This document shows positions 17,645 to 26,884 of a stretch of DNA of 64,000 nucleotides, in pieces; the first letter of the stretch is position 1; the number at the start of each line of letters is the position of its first letter. The stretch is from Marinobacter sp. F4218 (GTDB taxonomy: Bacteria; Pseudomonadota; Gammaproteobacteria; Pseudomonadales; Oleiphilaceae): NCBI RefSeq assembly GCF_019443085.1, contig NZ_JAHZIL010000005.1, forward strand, positions 1-64,000, given 5' to 3'. A program made the translations under genes and the position numbers. A model generated the notes under the pieces. The model searched no databases. It was not told where the DNA came from and saw only the letters and a program-made list of their open reading frames with translations.

Positions 17645-20600
17645 ATGAAAGATTTGCTGAATCTTCTCAAGAGCCAGAACCAAAGCAAGGAATTTGATGC
17701 CATCCGCATTGGCCTGGCATCGCCTGACATGATTCGCTCATGGTCTTTTGGTGAAGTGAAGAAGCCTGAGACCATCAACTACCGTACCTTCAAACCGGAG
17801 CGTGACGGTCTTTTCTGTGCCAAGATTTTCGGCCCGATCAAGGACTACGAGTGCCTTTGCGGTAAGTACAAGCGCCTCAAGCATCGCGGTGTGATCTGCG
17901 AGAAGTGCGGCGTTGAAGTGGCACTGGCGAGTGTTCGCCGTGAGCGCATGGGTCACATCGAGCTGGCCAGTCCGGTCGCGCACATCTGGTTCCTGAAATC
18001 ACTGCCGTCCCGCATCGGTCTGATGCTGGACATGACCCTGCGCGATATCGAACGGGTGCTGTACTTCGAGTCGTTCATCGTGATCGAGCCGGGCATGACC
18101 ACCCTCGAGAAAGGGCAACTGCTGAACGACGAGCAGTATTACGAAGCCCTGGAAGAGTTCGGCGACGAATTCGATGCCCGCATGGGTGCCGAGGCGGTCA
18201 AGGAGCTGCTCGAGGGCATCGATCTGCAGGCCGAGGTGGATGCGCTGCGTGAGGAAATCCCGCAGACCAATTCCGAAACCAAGATCAAGAAATTCAGTAA
18301 GCGTCTGAAGATTCTTGAGGCCTTCCTGTACTCCGGTAACAAGCCGGGCGACATGGTAATGACCGTGCTGCCGGTTCTGCCGCCGGATCTGCGTCCGTTG
18401 GTTCCCCTGGACGGTGGTCGTTTCGCGACTTCGGATCTCAACGATCTTTACCGTCGTGTGATCAACCGGAACAACCGCCTCAAGCGCCTGCTGGAGCTCA
18501 ACGCCCCGGACATCATCGTGCGCAACGAGAAGCGGATGCTGCAGGAAGCCGTCGACGCGCTGCTGGATAACGGTCGTCGCGGTCGTGCCATCACCGGTAC
18601 CAATAAGCGCCCGCTCAAGTCCCTGGCTGACATGATCAAGGGCAAGCAGGGTCGTTTCCGTCAAAACCTGCTCGGTAAGCGCGTGGATTACTCCGGTCGT
18701 TCGGTGATCGTGGTCGGTCCATACCTGCGTCTGCATCAGTGTGGTCTGCCCAAGAAGATGGCGCTGGAGTTGTTCAAGCCGTTTATTTTCTCCAAGCTTG
18801 AGCACCGTGGTCTCGCAACGACTATCAAGGCTGCCAAGAAGATGGTCGAGCGCGAGGAAGGCGTGGTCTGGGATATCCTGGACGAAGTGATCCGCGAGCA
18901 TCCGATCATGCTGAACCGTGCTCCGACTTTGCACCGTCTGGGGATTCAGGCGTTCGAGCCGGTACTGATTGAAGGCAAGGCGATTCAGTTGCACCCGCTG
19001 GTCTGTGCGGCCTATAACGCCGACTTCGACGGCGACCAGATGGCGGTCCACGTGCCGCTGACCCTGGAAGCCCAGCTGGAAGCCCGTGCGTTGATGATGT
19101 CCACCAACAACGTACTGTCGCCGGCCAACGGCGAGCCGATCATCGTGCCGTCCCAGGACGTGGTTCTGGGCCTGTATTACATGACTCGTGAGCGCAAGAA
19201 TGCGGTCGGTGAGGGGATGACCTTCGCGGATGTGAAAGAAGTTCACCGCGCCTACGGTGCCGGTAAGGTAGACCTCCAGGCGCGCGTCAAGGTGAGGGTC
19301 AAGGAAGTTGCCATTGCCGAAGATGGTTCGCGCACTCAAGCCTATAACATTGTTGATACCACGGTTGGGCGCGCCCTGCTGTTTGATATCGTGCCTGATG
19401 GCCTCTCCTTCGAGCTGGTCAACAAGCCGATGGTCAAGAAGGCGATCTCGAACCTGATCAACACCTGCTATCGGGACGCCGGCCTCAAAGACACGGTTAT
19501 CTTCGCGGATCAGCTCATGTACATGGGTTATCACTACGCGACGGTTTCCGGTATCTCCATCGGCTTCAACGATTTCGAGATTCCCCCTGAGAAATACGAG
19601 CTGGTTGATGCCGCTTCCGAGGAAGTTAAGGACATCGAAACCCAGTATGCGTCCGGTCTGCTGACCCAGGGTGAGAAGTACAACAAGGTGATCGACATCT
19701 GGTCCCGCGCCAACGACAAGGTCTCCAAGGCCATGATGGAGCGTCTGGCCAAGGAGCAGGTGATTGGCCCTGATGGGAAGCCTGTGAAGGGCGAGGATGG
19801 CGAGTTCGTCATGCAGGAGTCCTTCAACTCGGTCTACATGATGGCGGATTCCGGTGCCCGGGGTTCCGCGGCCCAGATTCGTCAGCTGGCCGGTATGCGT
19901 GGCCTGATGGCGAAGCCGGATGGCTCCATCATCGAGACGCCGATTACCGCAAACTTCCGGGAAGGCCTGAACGTACTTCAGTACTTCATCTCGACCCACG
20001 GTGCACGTAAGGGGCTGGCGGATACCGCCCTGAAGACCGCGAACTCCGGTTACCTGACTCGTCGTCTGGTCGACGTGTCTCAGGATCTGGTCGTAACCGA
20101 AGAAGACTGTGGCACCGATGAAGGCCTGTTGATGACGCCGCACATCGAAGGTGGCGACGTTGTTGTGCCGCTGGGCGATCGTGTGCTGGGGCGTGTGACA
20201 GCGCGCGATGCCTTTACACCAACCGATAAGGACAACGCCGTTGTTCCTTCCGGAACGCTGCTTGACGAGAAGACTGTTGAATCTCTTGAGCGTGCGGGTG
20301 TGGACGAAGTCTGGGTGCGCTCTGCGATCACCTGTGCGACCCGTCACGGCATCTGTTCCAAGTGTTACGGCCGCGACCTGGCCCGTGGCCATCGGGTCAA
20401 CGTCGGTGAAGCCGTTGGTGTTATCGCCGCCCAGTCCATCGGTGAGCCGGGTACCCAGCTCACGATGCGTACCTTCCACATTGGTGGTGCTGCGAGCCGG
20501 GCATCAGCTGTAGACAACATCCAGGTCAAGCACGGCGGTACCGTACGCCTGCACAATCTGAAGTCTATCGAGAAGAGTGATGGCTCACTGGTCGTGGTAT

Positions 20601-21859
20601 CGCGTTCCTCCGCGTTGGCGATTGCCGACGAGCAGGGCCGTGAGCGCGAATGGTACAAGCTGCCTTACGGCGCAGTGCTGTCCGTTAAGCATGGCGATAC
20701 TGTTGAAGCCGGTGTTGCGGTTGCCAAGTGGGATCCGCACACTCACCCGATCATTGCCGAGGCCGAAGGCACCGCGAAATTCGTCAACATGGACCAGGGC
20801 ATTACTGTCCGCACCCAGACCGACGAACTGACCGGCCTGTCGACCATGGAAGTTATCGATCCCAAGGAGCGTCCTGCGGCTGGTAAGGACATCCGTCCTG
20901 CCATCCAGATGCTGGATGCCAGCGGAAACGATGTGGAGCTGCCCGGTGGCGGTGCCGCGATCTACTTCCTGCCGGCCAATGCGCTGGTGACCATGGCCAA
21001 CGGCGCCCGGATCGAGCTGGGTGATGTTGTTGCCCGGATTCCGCAGGAAAGTTCGAAGACTCGTGATATTACCGGTGGTCTGCCACGGGTTGCCGATCTG
21101 TTCGAGGCCCGTCGCCCGAAAGAATCGTCCATCCTGGCGGAAATCAGCGGCATGGTGTCGTTCGGCAAAGAGACCAAGGGCAAGAAGCGCCTGGTGATCA
21201 CGCCGAAAGATGCCGACGCCTACGAAGTGCTGATTCCGAAGCACCGTCAGCTGAACGTGTTCGAGGGTGAAACGGTTGAGAAGGGCGAGGTGATTTCCGA
21301 TGGCCCATCCAACCCCCACGACATTTTGCGTCTGCTGGGTGTGGTAGAGCTGGCCAAATACATCACCAATGAGATCCAGGACGTCTACCGTTTGCAGGGT
21401 GTTGTCATCAACGATAAGCATATCGAGGTTATCGTTCGGCAGATGCTGCGCAAGGTAGAGATCACCGATCCGGGTGATACCACGCTTCTTTCCGGTGACC
21501 AGGTGGAAATTACTCAGGTTTTCGAAGAGAACGAAAAGGCCAATGCTGCCGATAAAGAGCCTGCACGATTCGATCGTCTGCTGCTCGGTATCACGAAGGC
21601 CTCGCTGGCAACCGAGTCGTTCATTTCGGCGGCTTCGTTCCAGGAAACCACCCGTGTACTCACCGAAGGTGCGGTTACCGGAAAGCGTGATTACCTGCGT
21701 GGCTTGAAGGAAAACGTTGTGGTGGGTCGACTGATTCCGGCTGGTACCGGTCTTGCCTACCACGCTGAACGTCGCCGCAAGCGCGACCTTGAAGCACAGG
21801 GCGTCACCGCAGCCGACGTCGAAGAAGCGCTGAGCGCCGAACTCAACCGCGAAAGCTGA
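17645..21859 (+). CDS. rpoC: RNA polymerase beta' subunit
   Basis: 1404 residues. The N-terminal zinc site is CLCGKYKRLKHRGVICEKC. The active-site NADFDGDQ, which holds the three catalytic Mg-binding Asp, lies near residue 458. The second zinc site runs from CGTDEG to CSKCYG. The trigger loop and GEPGTQLTMRTFH are intact. It lies 76 bases after rpoB in the same transcript. Confidence 0.98.
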   Translation: MKDLLNLLKSQNQSKEFDAIRIGLASPDMIRSWSFGEVKKPETINYRTFKPERDGLFCAKIFGPIKDYECLCGKYKRLKHRGVICEKCGVEVALASVRRERMGHIELASPVAHIWFLKSLPSRIGLMLDMTLRDIERVLYFESFIVIEPGMTTLEKGQLLNDEQYYEALEEFGDEFDARMGAEAVKELLEGIDLQAEVDALREEIPQTNSETKIKKFSKRLKILEAFLYSGNKPGDMVMTVLPVLPPDLRPLVPLDGGRFATSDLNDLYRRVINRNNRLKRLLELNAPDIIVRNEKRMLQEAVDALLDNGRRGRAITGTNKRPLKSLADMIKGKQGRFRQNLLGKRVDYSGRSVIVVGPYLRLHQCGLPKKMALELFKPFIFSKLEHRGLATTIKAAKKMVEREEGVVWDILDEVIREHPIMLNRAPTLHRLGIQAFEPVLIEGKAIQLHPLVCAAYNADFDGDQMAVHVPLTLEAQLEARALMMSTNNVLSPANGEPIIVPSQDVVLGLYYMTRERKNAVGEGMTFADVKEVHRAYGAGKVDLQARVKVRVKEVAIAEDGSRTQAYNIVDTTVGRALLFDIVPDGLSFELVNKPMVKKAISNLINTCYRDAGLKDTVIFADQLMYMGYHYATVSGISIGFNDFEIPPEKYELVDAASEEVKDIETQYASGLLTQGEKYNKVIDIWSRANDKVSKAMMERLAKEQVIGPDGKPVKGEDGEFVMQESFNSVYMMADSGARGSAAQIRQLAGMRGLMAKPDGSIIETPITANFREGLNVLQYFISTHGARKGLADTALKTANSGYLTRRLVDVSQDLVVTEEDCGTDEGLLMTPHIEGGDVVVPLGDRVLGRVTARDAFTPTDKDNAVVPSGTLLDEKTVESLERAGVDEVWVRSAITCATRHGICSKCYGRDLARGHRVNVGEAVGVIAAQSIGEPGTQLTMRTFHIGGAASRASAVDNIQVKHGGTVRLHNLKSIEKSDGSLVVVSRSSALAIADEQGREREWYKLPYGAVLSVKHGDTVEAGVAVAKWDPHTHPIIAEAEGTAKFVNMDQGITVRTQTDELTGLSTMEVIDPKERPAAGKDIRPAIQMLDASGNDVELPGGGAAIYFLPANALVTMANGARIELGDVVARIPQESSKTRDITGGLPRVADLFEARRPKESSILAEISGMVSFGKETKGKKRLVITPKDADAYEVLIPKHRQLNVFEGETVEKGEVISDGPSNPHDILRLLGVVELAKYITNEIQDVYRLQGVVINDKHIEVIVRQMLRKVEITDPGDTTLLSGDQVEITQVFEENEKANAADKEPARFDRLLLGITKASLATESFISAASFQETTRVLTEGAVTGKRDYLRGLKENVVVGRLIPAGTGLAYHAERRRKRDLEAQGVTAADVEEALSAELNRES

Positions 21860-21879
21860 GTTGAGTCGGTCCGCCGCCT

Positions 21880-21899
21880 CCGGGTAGATACCTACCCGG
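21880..21899 (+). repeat. Perfect inverted repeat after rpoC
   Basis: CCGGGTAG, loop ATAC, CTACCCGG: an 8 bp perfect stem 20 bases after the rpoC stop. No T run follows (the next bases are CAGGTGGTTAAAAAG), so it is not a standard intrinsic terminator. It may protect the rpoC 3' end or support Rho-dependent termination. Confidence 0.5.
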
Positions 21900-21926
21900 C
21901 AGGTGGTTAAAAAGAGACCAGTCATC

Positions 21927-21955
21927 TTGACTGTCCAGGGGCGCAGGCTTACACT
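21927..21955 (+). promoter_or_regulatory. str operon promoter
   Basis: TTGACT (21927-21932), a 17-base spacer and TACACT (21950-21955). It lies about 75 bases upstream of rpsL, after the end of rpoBC. The -35 sits inside a small inverted repeat, CAGTCA-TCT-TGACTG (21919-21933). Confidence 0.75.
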
Positions 21956-21970
21956 TGCGTCCCTTAAATT

Positions 21971-21992
21971 TTACCCCCTGCACAGGGGGTAA
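21971..21992 (+). promoter_or_regulatory. Hairpin in the str operon 5' leader
   Basis: TTACCCCCTG and CAGGGGGTAA form a 10 bp perfect stem around a CA centre. It lies just after the predicted start site and 35 bases before rpsL. There is no T run after it. Likely roles are 5' stabilisation of the message or protein binding; which one is unknown. Confidence 0.5.
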
Positions 21993-22026
21993 GTTTCATT
22001 GATATGGTTTTTTGGAGTTTGCTTAC

Positions 22027-22401
22027 ATGGCAACGATTAATCAGTTGGTACGTAAGCCTCGTAAGCGCCGGGTAGCCAAGAGCGATGTTCCTGCTCTGCA
22101 GGCCTGCCCTCAGCGCCGTGGTGTGTGCACTCGTGTATACACTACAACGCCGAAGAAGCCGAACTCAGCACTGCGTAAAGTGTGCCGTGTTCGTCTGACC
22201 AACGGCTACGAGGTTTCCTCTTACATTGGTGGTGAAGGTCACAACCTTCAGGAGCACAGTGTTGTGCTTATCCGCGGCGGTCGCGTAAAGGACCTTCCGG
22301 GTGTGCGCTATCACACTGTTCGCGGAACGCTGGACACCCAGGGTGTGCAGAACCGTAAGCAGGGCCGCTCCAAGTATGGTGCAAAACGACCCAAGTCCTG
22401 A
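22027..22401 (+). CDS. rpsL: 30S ribosomal protein S12
   Basis: 124 residues from ATG 22027 (TTTGGAG upstream); the ATG at 22012 is in frame but less likely. It forms part of the decoding centre. TTTPKKPNSALRK has the wild-type lysine 43, and GGRVKDLPGVRYH is also wild type, so no streptomycin-resistance change is seen. It is the first gene of rpsL-rpsG-fusA-tuf. Confidence 0.98.
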   Translation: MATINQLVRKPRKRRVAKSDVPALQACPQRRGVCTRVYTTTPKKPNSALRKVCRVRLTNGYEVSSYIGGEGHNLQEHSVVLIRGGRVKDLPGVRYHTVRGTLDTQGVQNRKQGRSKYGAKRPKS

Positions 22402-22516
22402 TGTCCCGAGCGGGTGTCTTTTATCGTTGCTTGTCAGAACGGTAAGAGTAAGGCTGAGTAGCAGATTGCTATCTCAGGGGTTCCTGAAGACCTTTTAGAT
22501 ATATAAGGGCTTATCG
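22402..22516 (+). promoter_or_regulatory. rpsL-rpsG intercistronic region, possible S7 control site
   Basis: A 115-base gap, long for this operon. It contains a hairpin TGAGTAGCA-GAT-TGCTATCTCA (22455-22476) with one bulged T. In E. coli S7 binds the S12-S7 gap to repress its own synthesis. Position supports that reading here, but I see no direct 16S rRNA likeness. Confidence 0.4.
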
Positions 22517-22987
22517 ATGCCTAGAAGAAGAGTTGCAGCAAAGCGGGAAATTATCCCGGATCCTAAGTTCGGCAGTGCACGTCTTGCCAAGTTCATCAAC
22601 CACGTGATGGAAAGTGGCAAGAAATCTGTTGCAGAGCGCATTGTTTATGGCGCGCTCGATATTGTCGCCGAGAAATCGAAGGAAGAGCCGATCGACATGT
22701 TCGAGAAGGCCCTGGAGAACATCCAGCCGATGGTTGAGGTTAAGTCCCGTCGTGTGGGTGGTGCTACTTACCAGGTGCCTGTCGAGGTACGGCCTTCCCG
22801 TCAGAATGCGCTGGCCATGCGCTGGCTTGTAGAATTTTCACGGAAGCGTGGTGAGAAGTCCATGGCGCAGCGTCTTGCTGGTGAGATTCTCGACGCCGCT
22901 GACAGCAAAGGCTCTGCTGTTAAGAAGCGCGAAGACGTTCATCGCATGGCGGAAGCCAACAAGGCGTTCTCTCACTTCCGTTTCTAA
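22517..22987 (+). CDS. rpsG: 30S ribosomal protein S7
   Basis: 156 residues beginning MPRRRVAAKREIIPDPKF. It is a primary binder of the 16S 3' domain that nucleates 30S head assembly. The expected regulator of this operon in E. coli is S7 itself. fusA follows 18 bases later. Confidence 0.98.
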   Translation: MPRRRVAAKREIIPDPKFGSARLAKFINHVMESGKKSVAERIVYGALDIVAEKSKEEPIDMFEKALENIQPMVEVKSRRVGGATYQVPVEVRPSRQNALAMRWLVEFSRKRGEKSMAQRLAGEILDAADSKGSAVKKREDVHRMAEANKAFSHFRF

Positions 22988-23005
22988 TCAGCCGAGGTTA
23001 ATACA

Positions 23006-25111
23006 GTGGCACGCAAGACTCCTATCAAGCGTTACAGAAACATTGGTATTTGTGCGCACGTTGATGCGGGCAAAACCACAACCACCGAGCGGGTTCTGTT
23101 CTATACGGGCATTTCCCACAAGATCGGTGAGGTTCATGATGGTGCGGCTACCATGGACTGGATGGAGCAGGAGCAGGAGCGTGGTATCACCATTACCTCT
23201 GCTGCGACTACCTGCTTCTGGCAGGGCATGGACAAACAATATCCGGAGCATCGGATCAATATCATCGACACCCCGGGGCACGTTGACTTTACCATCGAGG
23301 TAGAGCGTTCACTGCGTGTGCTGGATGGTGCCGTTGTTGTTTTCTGCGGATCCTCCGGTGTAGAGCCGCAGTCCGAAACCGTATGGCGCCAGGCCAACAA
23401 GTACGAAGTTCCCCGCATGGTGTTCGTCAACAAGATGGACCGTGCCGGCGCTAACTTCCTGCGCGTTGTGGATCAGATCAAAACCCGTCTGGGCGCGAAC
23501 TGCGTTCCCATTCAGTTGCCGATCGGTGCCGAGGATGACTTTGCCGGTATCGTCGATCTGATTCGTAACAAGGCGATTTACTGGAACGAAGATGACGCGG
23601 GTGCGACCTACGAGCAGCGCGACGTTCCGGCCGAAATGGTGGACGAAGTCGCCATGTACCGTGAGCAAATGGTCGAGGCGGCAGCCGAGGCTAACGAAGA
23701 GCTCATGGAGCGTTACCTGGACGAGGGTGACCTGAGCGTTGAGGACGTCAAGAAGGGTCTGCGTATGCGTACGCTGGCCAACGAGATTGTTCTCGCGACT
23801 TGTGGCTCTGCGTTCAAGAACAAGGGTGTACAGGCGGTTCTGGATTCCGTTATCGAATTCCTGCCGGCGCCGGACGAAGTCAAGGCGATTCGCGGTGAAG
23901 TCGATGAAGACGGCACCGAAGAGACGCGTCAGGCGGACGATGATGCGCCTTTTGCGGCCCTGGCATTCAAGATTGCCACCGACCCGTTCGTTGGTACTCT
24001 GACCTTCTTCCGGGTTTACTCTGGCAAGCTGGAGTCCGGCAATGCGGTCTATAACTCTGTAAAGGGTAAGAAAGAGCGCGTTGGTCGTATGGTTCAGATG
24101 CACTCCAAAGATCGCCAAGAGATCAAGGAAGTGCTTGCGGGTGATATCGCCGCGGCAATCGGCCTGAAGAGCGTGACCACTGGTGACACCCTGTGTGACG
24201 AGAATCACAAGATCATTCTCGAGCGCATGGAGTTCCCGGAGCCGGTTATCTCTGTTGCTGTTGAGCCGAAGTCCAAGGCGGATCAGGAAAAGATGGGTGT
24301 TGCCCTGGGTAAGCTGGCTCAGGAAGATCCGTCTTTCCGTGTCCGGACCGATGAAGAGTCCGGTCAGACCATCATCTCCGGTATGGGTGAGCTTCACCTG
24401 GACATCATCGTTGACCGCATGCGTCGCGAGTTCAAGGTAGAGGCGAACATCGGTAAGCCGCAGGTTGCATACCGCGAGCGTATCCGCAAGCCGGTGGATG
24501 TCGAAGGTAAGTTTGTTCGCCAGTCAGGTGGTCGTGGTCAGTATGGTCACGTCAAGATCAAGCTTGAGCCGCTGCCTCTGGATGATGAAGATGGCGAGAA
24601 CTTCATCTTTGTAAACGAGATCGTTGGCGGTGTGGTTCCGAAGGAATACATTCCAGCGGTCCAGCAAGGTATTGAAGAGCAGATGCAGAACGGCTGTTTG
24701 GCCGGTTATCCGCTGCTGCGCATCAAGGCCACGCTGTACGATGGCTCTTACCACGATGTGGACTCCAACGAAATGGCGTTCAAGATCGCCGGCTCCATGG
24801 CGATGAAGAAGGGTGCGCTTGAAGCGGACCCCGCTCTGCTTGAGCCGATCATGAGGGTCGAGGTCGTGAGCCCGGAAGACTACATGGGCGATGTTGTTGG
24901 TGACCTGAACCGCCGTCGTGGTGTCATTCAGGGCATGGATGAGTCGCCTGCTGGTAAGATCATTCGTGCCGAAGTTCCGTTGTCGGAGATGTTCGGTTAC
25001 GCCACCGACCTGCGTTCTGCAACACAGGGCCGGGCGTCTTATGCGATGGAGTTTGCGGGTTATTCCGAGGCTCCTTCGAACATTGCCGAAGCGATCATTA
25101 AACAGGGTTGA
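23006..25111 (+). CDS. fusA: Elongation factor G
   Basis: 701 residues starting at GTG 23006. It is the translocation GTPase. The P-loop AHVDAGKT, switch RGITIT, DTPGHVDF and NKMDRAGA are all present, and domains II-V follow with RQSGGRGQYGHV in domain IV. It is part of the str operon. Confidence 0.98.
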   Translation: MARKTPIKRYRNIGICAHVDAGKTTTTERVLFYTGISHKIGEVHDGAATMDWMEQEQERGITITSAATTCFWQGMDKQYPEHRINIIDTPGHVDFTIEVERSLRVLDGAVVVFCGSSGVEPQSETVWRQANKYEVPRMVFVNKMDRAGANFLRVVDQIKTRLGANCVPIQLPIGAEDDFAGIVDLIRNKAIYWNEDDAGATYEQRDVPAEMVDEVAMYREQMVEAAAEANEELMERYLDEGDLSVEDVKKGLRMRTLANEIVLATCGSAFKNKGVQAVLDSVIEFLPAPDEVKAIRGEVDEDGTEETRQADDDAPFAALAFKIATDPFVGTLTFFRVYSGKLESGNAVYNSVKGKKERVGRMVQMHSKDRQEIKEVLAGDIAAAIGLKSVTTGDTLCDENHKIILERMEFPEPVISVAVEPKSKADQEKMGVALGKLAQEDPSFRVRTDEESGQTIISGMGELHLDIIVDRMRREFKVEANIGKPQVAYRERIRKPVDVEGKFVRQSGGRGQYGHVKIKLEPLPLDDEDGENFIFVNEIVGGVVPKEYIPAVQQGIEEQMQNGCLAGYPLLRIKATLYDGSYHDVDSNEMAFKIAGSMAMKKGALEADPALLEPIMRVEVVSPEDYMGDVVGDLNRRRGVIQGMDESPAGKIIRAEVPLSEMFGYATDLRSATQGRASYAMEFAGYSEAPSNIAEAIIKQG

Positions 25112-25146
25112 TCCCCAGGACTTAAGAAACAGGAAGAGGTGTAACC

Positions 25147-26343
25147 GTGTCTAAAGAAAAATTTGACCGTAGTAAACCGCATTTGAACGTAGGCACCATT
25201 GGTCACGTTGACCATGGTAAGACCACTCTGACCGCCGCCCTGACTCGTGTGTGTCACGAAGTCTGGGGTACTGGTTCTGCCAGTGCATTCGATCAGATCG
25301 ATAACGCACCGGAAGAGAAGGCGCGTGGTATCACCATCGCGACTTCCCACGTTGAATACGATTCTCCGAATCGTCACTACGCCCACGTCGACTGCCCGGG
25401 CCACGCTGACTATGTGAAGAACATGATCACTGGTGCGGCGCAGATGGACGGCGCGATCCTGGTGTGTTCTGCAGCTGACGGCCCCATGCCGCAGACTCGT
25501 GAGCACATCCTGCTGTCCCGTCAGGTTGGCGTACCGTTCATTGTCGTGTTCCTGAACAAGGCCGACATGGTAGACGACGAAGAGTTGCTCGAGCTGGTTG
25601 AGATGGAAGTTCGTGATCTGCTGAGCCAGTACGACTTCCCGGGCGACGACACGCCGATCATTACCGGTTCTGCGCTGATGGCGCTGGAAGGTAAGGACGA
25701 CAACGAGATGGGTACTACCGCTGTCAAGAAGCTGGTAGAAGCCCTGGACGAGTACATCCCGGAGCCGGAGCGTGCGATTGATCAGCCGTTCCTGATGCCG
25801 ATCGAGGACGTATTCTCCATCTCTGGTCGTGGTACCGTTGTGACCGGTCGTGTTGAGCGTGGCATCATCAAGGTTGGCGATGAAGTGGAAATCGTTGGTA
25901 TCAAGGATACCGTGAAGACCACTTGTACCGGTGTTGAGATGTTCCGCAAGCTGCTGGACGAAGGTCGTGCCGGTGAGAACGTTGGTGTTCTGCTGCGTGG
26001 TACCAAGCGTGACGACGTTGAGCGTGGTCAGGTTCTGTGTGTGCCAGGCTCGATCAAGCCGCATACCAAGTTCGAGTGCGAAGTGTACGTATTGAGCAAA
26101 GAAGAAGGCGGTCGTCATACTCCGTTCTTCAAGGGCTATCGTCCGCAGTTCTACTTCCGTACCACCGACGTCACAGGTTCCTGTGAGCTGCCGGAAGGTG
26201 TGGAGATGGTTATGCCGGGTGACAACGTCAAGATGAGTGTTACCCTGATCGCTCCAATCGCCATGGAAGATGGTCTGCGCTTCGCGATTCGCGAAGGTGG
26301 CCGTACCGTTGGTGCCGGCGTGGTCGCCAAGATCATCGAGTAA
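25147..26343 (+). CDS. tufA: Elongation factor Tu, str-operon copy
   Basis: 398 residues, with a protein identical to the product at 8573. It starts with GTG (the other copy uses ATG) after AGAGGTGTAACC. The first 39 bases carry several synonymous differences from the other copy. From there to the base after the stop the DNA appears identical, implying recent or ongoing gene conversion. It ends the str operon with a strong terminator. Confidence 0.97.
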   Translation: MSKEKFDRSKPHLNVGTIGHVDHGKTTLTAALTRVCHEVWGTGSASAFDQIDNAPEEKARGITIATSHVEYDSPNRHYAHVDCPGHADYVKNMITGAAQMDGAILVCSAADGPMPQTREHILLSRQVGVPFIVVFLNKADMVDDEELLELVEMEVRDLLSQYDFPGDDTPIITGSALMALEGKDDNEMGTTAVKKLVEALDEYIPEPERAIDQPFLMPIEDVFSISGRGTVVTGRVERGIIKVGDEVEIVGIKDTVKTTCTGVEMFRKLLDEGRAGENVGVLLRGTKRDDVERGQVLCVPGSIKPHTKFECEVYVLSKEEGGRHTPFFKGYRPQFYFRTTDVTGSCELPEGVEMVMPGDNVKMSVTLIAPIAMEDGLRFAIREGGRTVGAGVVAKIIE

Positions 26344-26344
26344 T
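25186..26344 (+). repeat. Near-perfect direct repeat, copy 2 (tuf)
   Basis: Partner of 8612-9770, 1159 bases in the same orientation. The two copies lie about 16.6 kb apart and flank the nusG-rpoBC-str block. Confidence 0.88.
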
Positions 26345-26361
26345 TCGCTCGTTTGATCAGG

Positions 26362-26391
26362 AAAAAGGGGCTGAAAGTTCAGCCCCTTTTT
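26362..26391 (+). terminator. Terminator of the str operon
   Basis: AAAAAGGGGCTGAA and TTCAGCCCCTTTTT form a 14 bp perfect stem with a two-base loop and a built-in T run. It cleanly separates tuf from the S10 operon promoter. Confidence 0.93.
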
Positions 26392-26440
26392 CTGTTTCAG
26401 TCGCAAAGCCTGTGCCCGACCCGGTCAAACAGCCTAGCTG

Positions 26441-26469
26441 TTGACAGGGTTGGGTATTATGCATACAAT
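26441..26469 (+). promoter_or_regulatory. S10 operon promoter
   Basis: TTGACA (26441-26446), a 17-base spacer and TACAAT (26464-26469), the best sigma-70 consensus match found in the window. The leader from about 26476 to 26534 is short and contains the palindrome CTAACTAGTTAG (26494-26505). It does not look long enough to hold the multi-hairpin S10 leader of E. coli. Confidence 0.88.
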
Positions 26470-26534
26470 GCGGCTCCTTTTTTTGAAGGTCGGCTAACTA
26501 GTTAGTAGCTGCTACGAGTGGAGTTTGGTGCATC

Positions 26535-26846
26535 ATGCAAAGCCAAAAAATTCGAATCCGGTTGAAGGCGTTTGATTATCGCCTGATCGACCAGTCCACG
26601 CAGGAGATCGTCGATACCGCAAAGCGGACCGGCGCTCAGGTGCGTGGGCCAATCCCTCTGCCGACGCGGAAGGAAAAGTACACCATTCTGATCTCCCCGC
26701 ACGTCAACAAGGACGCGCGCGATCAGTATGAAATTCGTACGCATAAGCGTTTGCTCGACATTGTTGAGCCGACGGAAAAGACAGTAGATGCTTTGATGAA
26801 GTTGGACCTGGCTGCAGGTGTAGACGTTCAGATCAGCCTCGGCTAA
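26535..26846 (+). CDS. rpsJ: 30S ribosomal protein S10 / NusE
   Basis: 103 residues (MQSQKIRIRLKAFDYRLID). It is a 30S head protein and the NusG partner in antitermination. It opens the S10-spc-alpha run. Its stop codon lies inside the hairpin at 26843-26862. Confidence 0.98.
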   Translation: MQSQKIRIRLKAFDYRLIDQSTQEIVDTAKRTGAQVRGPIPLPTRKEKYTILISPHVNKDARDQYEIRTHKRLLDIVEPTEKTVDALMKLDLAAGVDVQISLG

Positions 26847-26862
26847 TACCGCCCGGTATTAG
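26843..26862 (+). repeat. Hairpin at the rpsJ stop codon
   Basis: CTAATACCG, CC, CGGTATTAG: a 9 bp perfect stem that includes the TAA stop of rpsJ. There is no T run after it. It lies 22 bases upstream of the 23S-like element, and the two together fill much of the 76-base rpsJ-rplC gap. Confidence 0.6.
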
Positions 26863-26884
26863 TCTGTGTAACTGTCATAAGGCC

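Noticed and set aside
22027..22401. Streptomycin-resistant rpsL or rifampicin-resistant rpoB alleles
   Set aside because: The K43 region of S12 and the 514-543 region of RpoB read as wild type.
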